Shown here: positions 15,701 to 28,400 of the stretch, one piece after another
Layout: each line of letters opens with the position of its first letter
How positions within the stretch are numbered: position 1 is the stretch's first letter
DNA from: Sitta carolinensis
Taxonomy: Eukaryota; Chordata; Aves; Passeriformes; Sittidae
Assembly (NCBI GenBank): GCA_032173965.1
Contig: CM063284.1
Coordinates: forward strand, 113,930,410-113,994,409
Length of the DNA stretch: 64,000 nucleotides
Direction of reading: 5' to 3'
Notes under the pieces: model-generated
Databases searched by the model: none
The model's input: the letters and a program-made list of their open reading frames with translations, nothing else
Told to the model about the DNA's origin: nothing
Position numbers and translations under genes: made by a program

Positions 15701-18700
15701 ACATAATACTTTAAAAGACAAATTCCAGTATGTTTCCTATTGTCTTTGTTGTCTGGGACTCAAGAATTAAACTCTGACACCAGAGTAACATTGAGACAAA
15801 GTACCTGTAAAACAATTCAGTTATGATGTGAAAAAAAATCACCGAGAAAATTTTTGTTCATGTAACACAAGGAGATAAAACTCATTTGTTTTGCTCTGTG
15901 TTTTGAATGTGTTGTTTATGGGTCTTTTTTTAATACTGGAAATGTCTTTGTGTGACTTCAGTTTAATTACAAAAATAAAATATTATATCACAAATAAAAA
16001 AAGTGGGGTGTTCTCCTTATTGTTTCATAACAGGAAACTAAAGAGGTATGGACTTTTTCATGCCTGCTTCCCCAATGTGGAGAACTTTTCAACCCCTTTT
16101 AGAGGGATTGTATTTAACATACTTTTCCAAATTGGCAATTACTGAAAATTTGCTGCATTTTGTTTTTTAAACTGCAATATACTTTGCATTTGGCTCAGGA
16201 CTGAAGTTATTCTAAGTATTTAGAAAGTGTTTTAGAAGTTCTGTTTATTTTTAAAACTTCTTTCTTGATCAAGCAAGCAGAATCAATATATGAGATGTTT
16301 CTAAGATCCTGGAATTGACTTTAAGAAATTACAACAGCTACAAATCAAGAGCCAAATCCCTGCCTTACACAAAATGTACCAGTGATAAATGAAGGTCTTA
16401 CTGACCTAATAAAATGCTACAGATTGATATTCCTTTTGTTGAGCAGCCTGTAATTTCATTAATTTTATTGACAGTAATTATAACAAGTTGGATTTATGGT
16501 GGCCATAAAGAAAAGTTAGTCAACCACAAGAAAATGTCAGCATGCTCACTTTGGTATGAGTAGACTGAAGAGATTTTTTTTTTTTGGGGTGGTGGTTGCT
16601 GATCTGCTGTCTTCATTCTGCAGTTGTGTTTGATAGAAATTTGTGAAGTCTAGGGAATGTTGCTTTCAGTGTCCCTAATACAGTTCTTCTTGTAAAACTG
16701 AAAATACATTTTTGTAGCCTTGTGACTTTGGACCTGTGGTGACATTTTTTTAAATTTTTGAGGGGGTTCCTGATAGAACTGTATGACTCATCAGTCTGTC
16801 TATTCAGCTGGACTGTAAGAAGTAAGCTTTAAGTGAGGACTTTCTGCTCCTCATTCTCTGTGTATAAAGTAAGAATGTAATGAAACCAAGCATTTTTTTG
16901 AGTTGAGCAAATTACCACTTCACTGATTTGTTGGAGACTTGCCTGTGCCAAGAATGCAAGACCAGGCCTGCTCTTATTAAATGTGTGCCAAAATCTCTGT
17001 ATATACCTGTGCAAAAAATTAACACAGGTTGCTACTGGTGGAGGACTGTGCAAACAACCAGGGGAAATGCTACCATAAATTTCCTTGCCTAGACAGAGCA
17101 GCACCTCCTCTAAAGAGTGAATATGAAAAGAGTGAGTGAATATAGGACCATGTGCTCATTTCTTCAAAATGGGCATATTTTCTAAATAAACTTAAGTTCT
17201 TATTAGCATAAATTGGGAGGGAAGACTGTGTAGTTGAAACTAAGAAATTAGAAGTTTGTGCCTTTTAACTAGAAATTAATTGGAGACAACATATAGAGGA
17301 AAAATTGTTCTATTAGAAGATTGACTCTGTACTGAAGATGCTACTGGGTAGTAAAATACTTTCAAAAGAAAAAATGCTTTCACCAGATCTCAGAGCATGT
17401 CCTGAAAAAAAATATAGGCAGATACATGAAAGCTGAAAAAAAACTCCAGGAGGTCTGCGAAATCAATGAAATATTTTTGGTGAGAAGATTTCAAAACAAA
17501 ATTTCTAGAAGAGAAGAACTTTTAAGAATAAAAGCATTTATAATGACAGGTCTTAAATATAGAAGGAAAGGGTTCACTATGCCAGGGAGCTGGTTGTGCT
17601 GTTGCTCAGTTATAAAAGACATGAAATTAGTAAGGGAGTATGCATAAAATCCCAAAATTTGGGAAATTTAAAAATCATAAAATCTTTGTTTACCTCCACT
17701 ACAAAACAAGTGTCTGTTGTTGATTACATTGAACAAATTGGTTGAGTTTTTCTTTCTTCTGTCCTACTCTCTCAGCTTGGAGGACAAGTGCTCTAGTGGA
17801 GAAAATTCAGGTAAAAAATCATGTTTTTTTCAGAAAATTCAGGTAAAAATATGGAGGTTTTATTCAGGTCTTTATTTGGGCTTTTAATTTCTATTTTAAC
17901 TTGATGAACAGAAAAAAAAAAACAACTTTGGTTTAATGTCTCATTGCAGTAACCTTTCTCTTGTAGCTTCATCTCTCTAGTTCAGCTGAAATATAGGTCA
18001 GCCTCGGACCTTCCTTGATGCAGTTCTACAGAGGCTGGTAACAGAATAATAGTATAGACAAGTGATGATTTAGTAACTCTTGTTTTCTAAGCTTGGTGGA
18101 ATCAAATCTTAGCAAGACTTTCCTAAAGCAAATCCCTTGCTAGTGGCCTGTCTTCACTGCTTCTGTGGTTTAAGAAATTGAAATTAAATTAATAGTAGCG
18201 TTACTGAAAAACAGGTTGTCTTTCATCAGAAACCTCAATGCTATGATGTAGCATTTTTGGAACATTAGAGACTATGAAGCTATAAGCAGGATAGAGTGCT
18301 GGCTTTGTAGACACATTTTAAAATTTTCTGAAGTCCTGAGATTCATAAAATCAAACTTGTTTCATAAAATCAAACAAAATATTACTCAAAACCAAAACAT
18401 TAATTATGCTGCAAGTAGACTCCATGGGTCAATTTTACCTGAAAATGCCATTTCTAGGCAAGTACTGCATTAAGCTGTGACCTGTTCATAGAATGGAAAA
18501 TGAGTGTTAATTCATATGTATCTGCAATCTATTCTTTTGTTGTTGTTGTTGCCTAAGAAGACACCCCAAGTGCAATTGAAAACGATTTTAAATTAGGTAA
18601 TCAGTTTACGTATGACAAGTTAATGTTAAATGTGAAAAAAAGAAATGTGTTTAAAAAATAAATAGTTACCCCTGGAATCTTGTGCATTTAGTGTGCAAGA

Positions 18701-21700
18701 GTAAATTGTTACTGCCATGTTATAGGTGCTGTTTGAGCTATAGAAAACTTGGAGTGGTACCTCTGAAACTGCTTCAGTTCAACCTGCATTACTTTATTTC
18801 CTTACATTGTAGTGCTGCAATGTCTATCAGCAAAAATGTGAGCCAGCCTCCCCCTCGCCTGATTCCTTTGTGCAGATAAGGTATTTGAAAGTCAGTAGCT
18901 ATGCAGTAGATTGTGCCTGTGGTAGGGCTCCTATAGAGCTAGACACACACCAGATATAAAAATATAGAGTGCACACAGAATGAAATCATCATCTGTTACA
19001 ACTTTGATACTATTTATTTCAGTTTATATTAAGCAAAGGTATGGTCTGTATACCATAGACTCATAGGAAGCAGGAAATATGCATCCTCTAAGTGGCTCAT
19101 TTTGCCTTTAGACATCCAAATATTTTTTTATCACCTAGATTTCCATTCTTGCCACCCTACTTCATTTGAAAAGAAATTTGATTTCCCTTGTTTCACTTAC
19201 CTTTTAAGCTTTGTGCTATCGTTTTGATTTTTATCAAATAGAAGAACTTTTCACTAAAAAATATTATCGTTCCCAAAAGTGATAGGGATGAATTTCTGTT
19301 TGTATATTTATGTATAATTTCTGTTCTATATATTTAGCATGTCCTCTGTTTTAATGAATCAGCACAACCTCCTCTTTCATTGTACTATGGGTTCCTTTTT
19401 ACAGGTACGGACTTTCTGGGAAACACAGCCAACCTGCAAGCCCCACTCCACGCACTGGCACTCAGAATTTCCCTGTACCTAGAACTGCTCAGTTCCAGAT
19501 GTCTGTCACAGGAACACAAAGGTGACCAAGTGCAACGCAGAACTGCTTTTCCCCTCTACCCTTGCACTACAAAATTTTTCCAAATTCTTCCTTCACGTCC
19601 TCTCTCACATGAAGTTGAAAAGCAAAGGAAAGGAAGTGTCATGATCCAGGACTCCAGGATGGCTTTTGCTGCTATTCAGTCACCTTCAGACCAGATTCTT
19701 CTTAAGTATCTTTGATATTGTGCAGCTGTTAAGGCTGCTATAACTTTGTGCTTATTTCTGACAAACCATATACTGAATTTTGAACCAAAAATATTCAAAA
19801 ATATCTGTATATTCAGTGTGGACTGCAGCCTTAAAAGATAAAATTATATTGAAGAACACATCTTTGAATGGGCAGGGAATCTGAAATCTTATTTTTCTGA
19901 TGGAATTTCCATTTTACACCACATAACAGTGATCACACCGAAACTGATCAGACTTTGCACTTTCTCAGGCCTCAACCCATGTGCCCAAATCACCCACTTC
20001 AAGGAATGAAAAAATTTCCTCTGAGTTTCTGGGTCATGGTGGGTGTTTTCTGAAGTTGCGGTTTTTCCAAAACTTATCAACTACTACAACGTTCTTCTGA
20101 GTCATGTTGTAGAGTTTTAGTATTTAATTTAGTATCACTAAATTGTCGTAACATAGCAGCTATATTATTTGGCTGATGGACTTGAAATTTCAGTTGTTTG
20201 GAAGGAGGCAGAGAATTCCATGGCTCTATGTGTCTTATACCTGTCATAAGTAGAAAATAAGGAATTTCAGATGCACATAATTTCCACCAGATTTTAAGCT
20301 ATAATGTAATCGAGAGTCTCTGCCACTACTGAGTGGGTAAGGAAGTCCTTTTCTGCCACTAGTCCTGAGCTACGTAAGTTGGGCTGACACAGCCCTCATG
20401 TTTTATTTCTCTTCTTTCTGGCATCCCGAAGAAAGGAATACAACTTAAAATGCAAAGAGCTGGGGGGGGAGAAAGAGATGACATATGATGAGAGAGATCA
20501 TAATGTTATTGCAGAGACAAAGGAGAGTTATAAAAACAGGAAGAGAATAAAAATTGCATTAAATTATTTAGAATTAGAAAGCAAATATGTAGGTAGGAAT
20601 TGTATTGTATTGTTGAGTAAGTGAAAAGTCCATAGAGTAATCAGAACAGTCTACAAGTTGCTTTCCAGAACCTGGAAATAAAGCCAGTGCTGTCAAATTT
20701 CCTCATTTTACCCACATATGGAAAGTTAATAATTTTTCCATTTACCTTGTTCTCCTTGCTCCCATTGTATCAGTCCACAAGAGGGCTTAGCAGCTTGGGC
20801 TTTCTGCTGGTGTTGCAGAACCTGATATTGGGCAGATGTGGAAGAGGCAGTGGTACTACAGGAAAATATGTGGCACAGATCACCACTACTACTACTGAAG
20901 TGTGTGTGGGTGGGTGAGAACACAGCAGAGAGACTGGGCTGATGGAGGAGCAGAAGAGAGCTGATGAGAGGAGGAAACCCATGAAAACCCTAAGAACATG
21001 CAAAGGAAGATACAGTTGGAATCTTGGTGTCCAGCTAAAAACAGTTTGAGAAATAATTTCAAAATTCATTTGATAAACTGCCTCTTGTTTTGTAAGCACA
21101 AAACATAATGAAGCTTTGGCTCCCAGCTTTGTTCTGATTCCATTCTGCCGCATGTTCTGTGGAGCTTCTTGCTCCTGATGAAGTGCCATGTGATCTTTGT
21201 TACCTGCAGGTGTGAGTATTGATTTCTGCTCTGTAGTGGGTTACTTCATGACAGTCTCGAATCCACCAACCACTGCAAGGCATTGATCACAAAATTCCTT
21301 GCCAACCACTTTGGTCTAAAATTATCACTTAAGCTATCACACCTGAACCCTGTGATACTCTAACTTAGGCTTCTCTGGGTGAAAGGGCAGACATGAAAGA
21401 ATTCCAGCTAACTTACTGTTCTAATCCTTCTTGAGCTCATGGCAAACATTTTTTTTACACCTTTTCTGTTACCTTTTTGTTAAAGAACCTTCCTTCTTTC
21501 ATAATTCCAACCTTCCTCTGTTGGAGATCTACCAATTTTGCTAAGAATTTTTAACTTCCTTTCTGCAAGTTTTTGGAAAGATGCTCTTAGCAAATTCTGT
21601 AGAAGGCAATAGAACGGAATCTGTCCGTATTTTATTTTATATACAAATATGGTCTGCATCATCATTGGTACTATACAATGCATTGCAATAAAATGGCTTT

Positions 21701-22022
21701 TTGGAGTTGCTTCAGAAGAGATCAAAAATTTTCCAAAATGTGTTTGCATTTAGCCTGGGCTAAGTTCTGATTTCTGTCAAAATATGAAAATCTTCATTTC
21801 ACACCAACAAAATGGACAAGGATTTTTTCCTTCATTTTCTTTTAACTTTTATTTCAAATAAAGACTAACAGTTTCAAAGCATTGATACTAAGATATTTTA
21901 CAAAGTGTATCCTTGGTAGGATCCCCCTCTTAAAAAAAACCCTAAAGAGTAGTACAAGAGTAGATCAATATGAAAGCACAACCCAAAGTAGAAAATAAGG
22001 AGTTTATGTAATTAATGTTAAT
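9736..22022. other. AT-rich intergenic DNA, no gene seen
   Basis: No coding region is supported; the longest frames (up to 139 codons near 20.8-21.2 kb on the minus strand) lack recognisable motifs. Small items seen are an 18-nt direct repeat (17800-17817 and 17832-17849), a 15-nt direct repeat (18342-18356 and 18361-18375), a short GTT repeat near 18538 and scattered A/T runs. No CR1 end was recognised. Confidence 0.55.
17800..17849. repeat. 18-nt direct repeat pair
   Basis: The same 18 nt (AGAAAATTCAGGTAAAAA) occur at 17800-17817 and 17832-17849, a local tandem duplication with a 32-nt period. A similar pair of 15-nt repeats lies at 18342-18375. No function is evident. Confidence 0.8.
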
Positions 22023-22120
22023 TTAGTAACAAATTAATGAGTGTATTACCCTTGTTAGTTTTTCTGCAGAAGGCTGCAGAAAAGCTAGCAAGGGTAATAC
22101 ACTCATTAATTTGTTACTAA
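22023..22120 (+). repeat. Near-perfect 47-bp-stem inverted repeat (hairpin)
   Basis: Left arm 22023-22069 and right arm 22074-22120 are reverse complements at 45 of 47 positions, around a 4-nt loop (AAGG). The two differences, at 22055 and 22059, are T on the left opposite G on the right. A plus-strand RNA would therefore pair along all 47 positions, with two G-U wobbles, while a minus-strand RNA would have two A-C mismatches. The stem is longer than a usual microRNA precursor. It could be a foldback element, a recent template-switch mutation, or a hairpin RNA gene. I recognise no named family, and the arms carry no flanking target-site duplication that I could see. Confidence 0.85.
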
Positions 22121-22619
22121 GATTATTACAAGACCTGGCTTTAATTCTTCCTGGTTTAGATTAATTAGAAAGTATCTTGACTCTACAAAGCCCATATCTT
22201 ATTTAAGTTATTGTGCTGAGCTACGTCCCTTTGGCAAAGTAATTCTTACTACTTGAGTCACATATAATTTGCTGAAACACAAGTAATTCTGCATTTGTTT
22301 ACAATGGGTGGTGGAGCTGTAAGGCAGAGCTGTAGCTTGAGCTGTTAGAGAAAGCATTGCCACTATTGTTGCTGGGCAGAAAAATACATTCATGTGCTGC
22401 AATGCTGCAGGTGACTCGTTAAATTTGACTGCATTTTAATCTGTTCAGTGTCTAAGTTTACAGTGCCCCTTGTTGCCTAATTCCTTGGACTCCTACTTCT
22501 GATAGTAGCATATGTGCAACTGTCAAGGTTTCCCTCGAATTGCAGGCTGAATTTTAGAGCTAGGACCTGTTTTTGAGATCAGCAGTTACACAGGTACATA
22601 GACATAGACCTCATGGTCC

Positions 22620-23020
22620 ATCACGTCGTTTCTACCCTGCCTGCTTTAGAGGAAGAAACCCAGAGAGGAGACGAGCGAAATTCCTTTAGGACCAGCGAGC
22701 CTGCCAGGCTACACCGCAGGCAGCCAGCGCTGTAGTGTCTGCTCTCACAATGCTGATCAAAGCCTGATAAAGTGCGTAGGTCACGGTCATGAGTACCTGA
22801 GAGCTGGCTGCGGCATGAGAGAGAGCTGGTGTTCCCCACTAGCAGCCACTGTTTGCTTTCCGCTGTTGACTCTAAGCTGAGCCGCTGTCTCTTGTTTCCA
22901 GCTCCGCGGAAAGTGCCGCTGCTTTACGCTGTGCACGCAAATATTTACTGGATCTTTGGGCAAGCAGCGGGATCAGTGCAAAGGGGACGAGAGAAGAGCA
23001 GGCAGACGGGTTACTAGGGG
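22620..23020. promoter_or_regulatory. GC-elevated patch, candidate distal regulatory element
   Basis: A patch of about 400 bp that is richer in GC and CpG than its AT-rich surroundings. It has a TCF/LEF-type GATCAAAG at 22755-22762, GATAA four bases further on, and a FOX-type site (TATTTAC, reading GTAAATA on the other strand) at 22942-22948. These factor classes act in endoderm, and the patch is about 31 kb upstream of SOX17. Individual short motifs occur often by chance, so the call rests mainly on the composition change. Confidence 0.3.
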
Positions 23021-24840
23021 GTCATGTCTAGGCTGCTACCAGCTTTTATATATTGTCGCTGCATATTAACAATAGGTGCCACAAGGAAGAGGTTAACCCT
23101 TTGGGATTTCATCTCTACTGCAACAATTCCTCTAAAAATTCCTTTTATAGGAATCAACAGAAACCTGTATGCTAAGTTCTGTTTCTCAATTGTTCAAAAT
23201 AAGCAATGGTTTATTTGTAATAATTGAGTGATCAGCTCATGTTAAAGAATCGTGAAGTTGTCATCCAGAATTACTCCCTGGTTTTTTAAATGTTGAAATA
23301 GCACTCTGAGTATTTTAATATGCTGACACATGCAATAAAATAATTTATTTGTGATCTTACCCATTTTAAAATGGGTCACTTTTTGATGACTGTTTTGGCT
23401 TGGCTGAGAAACTTAAGATAATTTAATAAATATTTTATTGTTTTAGAATATATCTAAACTGTTTTAATCAAACCAAGCTTTAAATAAGTTATTATGTATT
23501 ATTATATATTTAAATAAGCTATTTTGACTTTCTTTGAAGTCTTTTCCTTCCGAATGTCACATGACTTAAAAAATATGATGTGACATTAAAGTATTCTTCA
23601 CACTTCCTTGATTAAAGAGAAGCTTGAAAATACTGATCCTAGAGGTTCAAAATTAAAAACAAGTAACCCCCTTATTTTTTAGATGTTAAATTTAAAACTA
23701 GTGATATTGTTTATTTTTGAGATTTGTCTCAGAATATGAATTGTCATTAAACTCCAGCATAGCAGTATGAATTTTGGGGGTTTTGATATTTCACAATATA
23801 TGGATTATGCCTCTTGTGGACAAGGTCATATCCAACACAGCTTTTCTGTGGATTCAGGTTGAGTGTAGAGCCTTAAACATAAAACCACCTCTGCATATGC
23901 TCTTTAGGAACAGAAGCCTTAGTGCTTAGAAGCTGCTATAGTGATTTTACTTACTAAGGGCATAAAGTTACAAAAATAAAAGAAACTCAAGTTATGTTGC
24001 TACTCAGAATTATTGCTATACCAATTAAATGTTTATTATTTAATAATAGACTTTTGTAAAATATTTGTATAAAATAAATACAGGAAGGTAATTTATCTGT
24101 GAAATGCTCACTATTTTATCATAAAATGAAGCTATAAAGAAGTATTGTAAGGTGTTTGAGAAATTATTCAGTACTAATGTAAAAACAAGAATAAATATAT
24201 ATTTAATGCTGATATAGAAATCTCCTGCTAGTCTTACACTAATTTCCATTGATTTTAATAAATATCTCATATTTTTGAAAATGCAAATATTGGCATTTTT
24301 GCTATTTAGCTGTATCTACTGTCGTTCTATTTTCTACCCTTTCAAAAGAATGACTAAGGACATATTCAAATCCAGTATGATGAGCATTTATGTATATGCC
24401 TGAAAGTATCTTAGAAGGTATAAGAGGTGTGTTCTTGGGGAAGCTGCATAGTCTGTAAAATGAGGCTTCTCAGGAGCAAAGGTAGCTCCAGATCCTGATT
24501 GTGCTGTATTGTATTTTTGGATTGGTGAGGATTTTTTTCAGGTAATTTTGTACAGGGAAATATTTTATTAAACTTTTAATATCTTTGATTTACCACTACT
24601 GAAACGCATAATTTAAAAATGCATCCAACACAATACTTGCTCTGGGACTTGAATGTTTTTTTCAGAGAATCCAACACCATCACAGCAAATGGTGGGTGGG
24701 AACACCCTGATGCCACATCCTTGAACTCCTTTGTGTGTTAAGAACAATGTCTGTTTTAAACAGAACATATATCTTAAATAAACCTGGTAGAATTAAAAGG
24801 GATAAAAATTAAGACGATTGTAGAACTCGCCTGTGGAAAT
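23021..24840. other. Very AT-rich intergenic DNA
   Basis: AT-rich DNA with no gene or known repeat. It contains a perfect 18-nt palindrome at 23359-23376 (ACCCATTTTAAAATGGGT), which has no assigned function. Confidence 0.5.
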
Positions 24841-24859
24841 TAATCTCTCCTTCTGGATG

Positions 24860-25019
24860 ATAGGTGGCGGCGACAGCAATTTGCCACCGTTTAAAAAGCG
24901 AGAGGAACATAATGCGCGTTTTGGGGTATCAAAGTACGACTTTCCCCAATAATCCTGTCACCAGCTCATTTATTGCTTGTGACTTTAAATAGCTCCCTGA
25001 GAGAGCAGAGCAAAGCGGG

Positions 25020-25061
<42 letters not shown>

Positions 25062-25450
25062 GACTCGTAAAGAAGAAGTCATAAAGTCTGGAGCCCTCGC
25101 CAGATTTCCTTTGGAGGGCGAGGTGTGGCCGGGCTGTGCGCGGAGCGGCCGGAGGAGCGGCCGCCCTCCCCGCAGAGCCAGCCCCGGGCTGGCCGGGGGC
25201 CAGGCAGCCAGACGCCAGCGCCGAGCTCCCAGCGCTGGGAGAGGCCGCCCGGCCTCCCCATACAATGGCATTATCTGGGGCCAAGCAGCGCCGCAGAAAC
25301 CCTCGATGCTTCCTGTCCTCGGAGCCGCGGCACAGAGTGTCCGCTCCCGGCCGGGGGCTGACACGCTCGGCAGCGCTCGGCGGCCAGCGCGCTGCGCCAG
25401 GGTCCGAAGCCGCCTCTTTCCTGGGATTTACAGACCCCGCGCGCAGTAAT
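24860..25450. promoter_or_regulatory. Orphan CpG island, candidate promoter of an unannotated transcript
   Basis: The sequence switches abruptly from AT-rich to CpG-rich, most strongly at 25080-25440, then returns to AT-rich by about 25.5 kb. Several overlapping frames stay open on both strands, which is typical of GC-rich DNA; none matches a protein I know. A 40-nt A run (25020-25059) interrupts the left part. The island lies about 28.5 kb upstream of SOX17. CpG islands in intergenic DNA near developmental genes often mark noncoding-RNA promoters or Polycomb-bound elements. That role, and any direction of transcription, is inference. Confidence 0.55.
25020..25059. repeat. Poly(A) run, 40 nt
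   Basis: An uninterrupted run of 40 A inside the left side of the CpG island. No retroposed body was recognised upstream of it, so it is recorded only as a homopolymer. Confidence 0.9.
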
Positions 25451-28400
25451 GCCTTGTATTTTTAGTCTCTTCTGTCATGATCGGCAAGATAGTGAGTCAC
25501 GCAGGGAAAGAGAATAAACTTCTATTTCAGGGTCTAAAACATCAGCAGAATTATGAACTCAGCGGAATATAAATTCTTTAATAATCTAACGTGTATCTGC
25601 AAAAGAATTCATTATTTTTAAAAGATTTTAATTATGTCTAAAGGGAGCAGAATATTTAAAATCAATTTGTCTGTTTGGCTTAATTTTTATTATAGTAAGG
25701 ATTTGAGAAATCGTAAAAATCATTTAAAGTGAACTGTCCTATAGGTTGCAAAGGCAGAAAGCCTACTAAAACAGACCTCTTATTTGCATGACATCTTTTA
25801 ATAAAGCCCTTGAGAACAAGTCCAATATTGTCCTTCATGCAAGTTTCTGACTTGGCTTTGTCTCATGCTCTTGTGGTATATTATGTGCCCACTGGTGGTG
25901 AGAAAAAATGTGTTCCAAATTTCTATAATATGTCTATAAAATATTAGCAACTGAGATACAAATATTTAATAAACATTCCCATTCATTTTAATGTAGAAAA
26001 CTAGTGACTGTCTAGTGTTAATGCATTTTAAAAATGAAGTTGTTTTAGAAAATATAATTTATTATACATATATGCCTCTGTGTGTGTGTTTATACTGCGG
26101 TATGATGGGCCAGAGTCACTCAGTTTCAATGAAGTTAGGTATATGTCTGGCTAAATATCTCCCTGGTTGAATGAGGGAACAAGCACTATCAATATTTGTT
26201 AAAAAGCCTCACTTCTTGCTTTGGTTTCTGTACAATAACTGACTCACATTGCAGAAAGACGGAAATATCTTTCATGCTTACTAGTGCTTAGTCTTAAATA
26301 TTTCCTTACATAAGCAAGGGAATGTCCATTATGTTAAGTGGACTATAGAGAGAGGATAATTCATGTTCTATGAAGTACAACACATTTATTAAGACAGTAG
26401 TTGTAGTTTAGGTAAGGCCTATAAATATCATCACTGGTATTGTGCACCTGTGAGATGAAAAAGATTTATAAGCCACAAGTTTTAAAATGTTCCCTTTTTT
26501 TCTCCAAAAGAGAGGCCATTATACCCATCACTCTTACCAGTCAGGGTGGTGCAGTCACCAGGCAGGCATCAGAAGATGACATGGTTTTGTCTGCATAGTT
26601 TGACTCAGATGGCATTATTTAGAGGAGAGCAGTTTTGTGTTAACACAGAAAAGTTTACCAGGTGGCACCAAGGATCTCAATTTGACATACTAAAGAAATG
26701 GAAAGAAATTTGTCCTCTTTATACACTGCTTGATGCCCGTTAGATTTTGCATTTAATTCTTCTGAACTTTGCACTGTTATTTTAAAATGAATAAATTACT
26801 GACTTTCTTCTGTCTCAGGGAACTTCTAATAGAATTTCAAGTGTAGAAGGTACCCTGATATCAGGAAAATATTTAGCATTTGCCATAGAGTTATCATTTG
26901 ATCACTGGCTAAATCCCTAACTCTTTTCCAGGAAAGAAGGAAGCGATGGTTTTTCTATGGTCTGGAATATGACAGTCCCTCCCTGTACTGATTCTCATAG
27001 CTAAAAATATAGGATTCAGATTATTAAAATCAAATTAATAGATGCACAATAAAATGTGCATGTAAGAGTCCAACTAAGAGCAGATTGAGGTACTGCTTGT
27101 TCTAAATTGATAATCAAGGTCCTGTGATGTTTTATCAGTTATTATAATATATAATAATAATAATATTATTAATAATAATAATATAATAATATAATAATAA
27201 TAATATAATTATTTCAATGTGACACTGTTCATCACTTTTACAACTGGGGGTTTTTACTAATTTTTCTACTGGACCTGTAGTAGGACCATTATGGGTTTTT
27301 TAATATTTAAAAAAGACAATGTGACTTTAATTTTCCACAGTCCCATTGGTTGAATTGTTTAGAATGAATAAAATACAGAAAAGTAATTTCTTTAGTGGAC
27401 GCATTTTAGTTATGCAATTGCCTTGATATAGGAATTAGGACCTTAAATTAATCAGATGTCACATTTGTTGCTGGTTTACTGAGAAGTCATTCTTGCATTT
27501 GGATCTACACATGTAACCCTCCCATCTGTAAAAAGGCGACTCCACTTTGAGAATCATGTGTGTGCAAATAAGATCAGTCCCTCCAGCTTGGTTTCAGTTA
27601 ATTTTACTAAGAAAAGGAAGAAAATCCAACATTTTCACACAAAAATTTTGTCACTGTTAGGGTGGAAGTGTAGTTTCTGCTCTGTAATATATCTCCATCA
27701 GATCACCTAGTCCCCCATTCCAAAGTGCCAATTTCAATGTCAGTTTTTATGCAGGTTTCAGTATAGAAATTAGAAGTGTTTATAACTACCAGAATATTGG
27801 ATATAAGCAAACATTTTCCATAAAGAATTTATCCATACCAAAATTCCATGTATTTTTGTTTTCTAAGAAGGTTCTAAAATATAATCTGAAAATCAACTGG
27901 AAAAGAGTTCCTAAAGTCACATCTATGGCTGCTTCTTGCTCACCGGATAACACACAGCAGGTGTATGATTCTATGATTGATTCCCTCACTTATGTTTGGC
28001 ATAATTTTGCTTTTGGGTTTTCTTCAGTATGAAGATTTATAATACTTCTTTTCTTAAATGAAGACTAAAAGAGGACTTATTCACTGGTCTGTGAAATTCT
28101 TCCCTCTTGAATTTCTGTCAGTGTACCAGTTTTATCTATGCCTAAACCCCAACTGTATTTGTATAGATATTTGTCTTACTTTCTTATCATATGAATGACA
28201 TTCTGTAAGAATAAATACATACATGATTGACATCAAACCCGTATTTACAAGATCTATAGAAGAATACTTGTGTGACATAAAGGGGAAGCGGTAGTTTTCT
28301 GAGTAATTAATATACCTTGATCAAAATAGGGAAACATGAATTTTAATTAAGGACAACTAGTTTTCTTTTGTTCCATCTGCAGAGTTAATTTCATTTTATG

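Noticed and set aside
24973..25465. Several overlapping frames (up to 158 codons) across the 25-kb CpG island
   Set aside because: They read through a 40-nt A run as poly-Lys or poly-Phe and are Pro/Arg/Ala-rich on both strands. This reflects composition rather than coding.
27955..27985. Possible CR1 tail (ATGATTCTATGATTGATTCC)
   Set aside because: No CR1 body blocks precede it; the phrase alone is too short to support an element.
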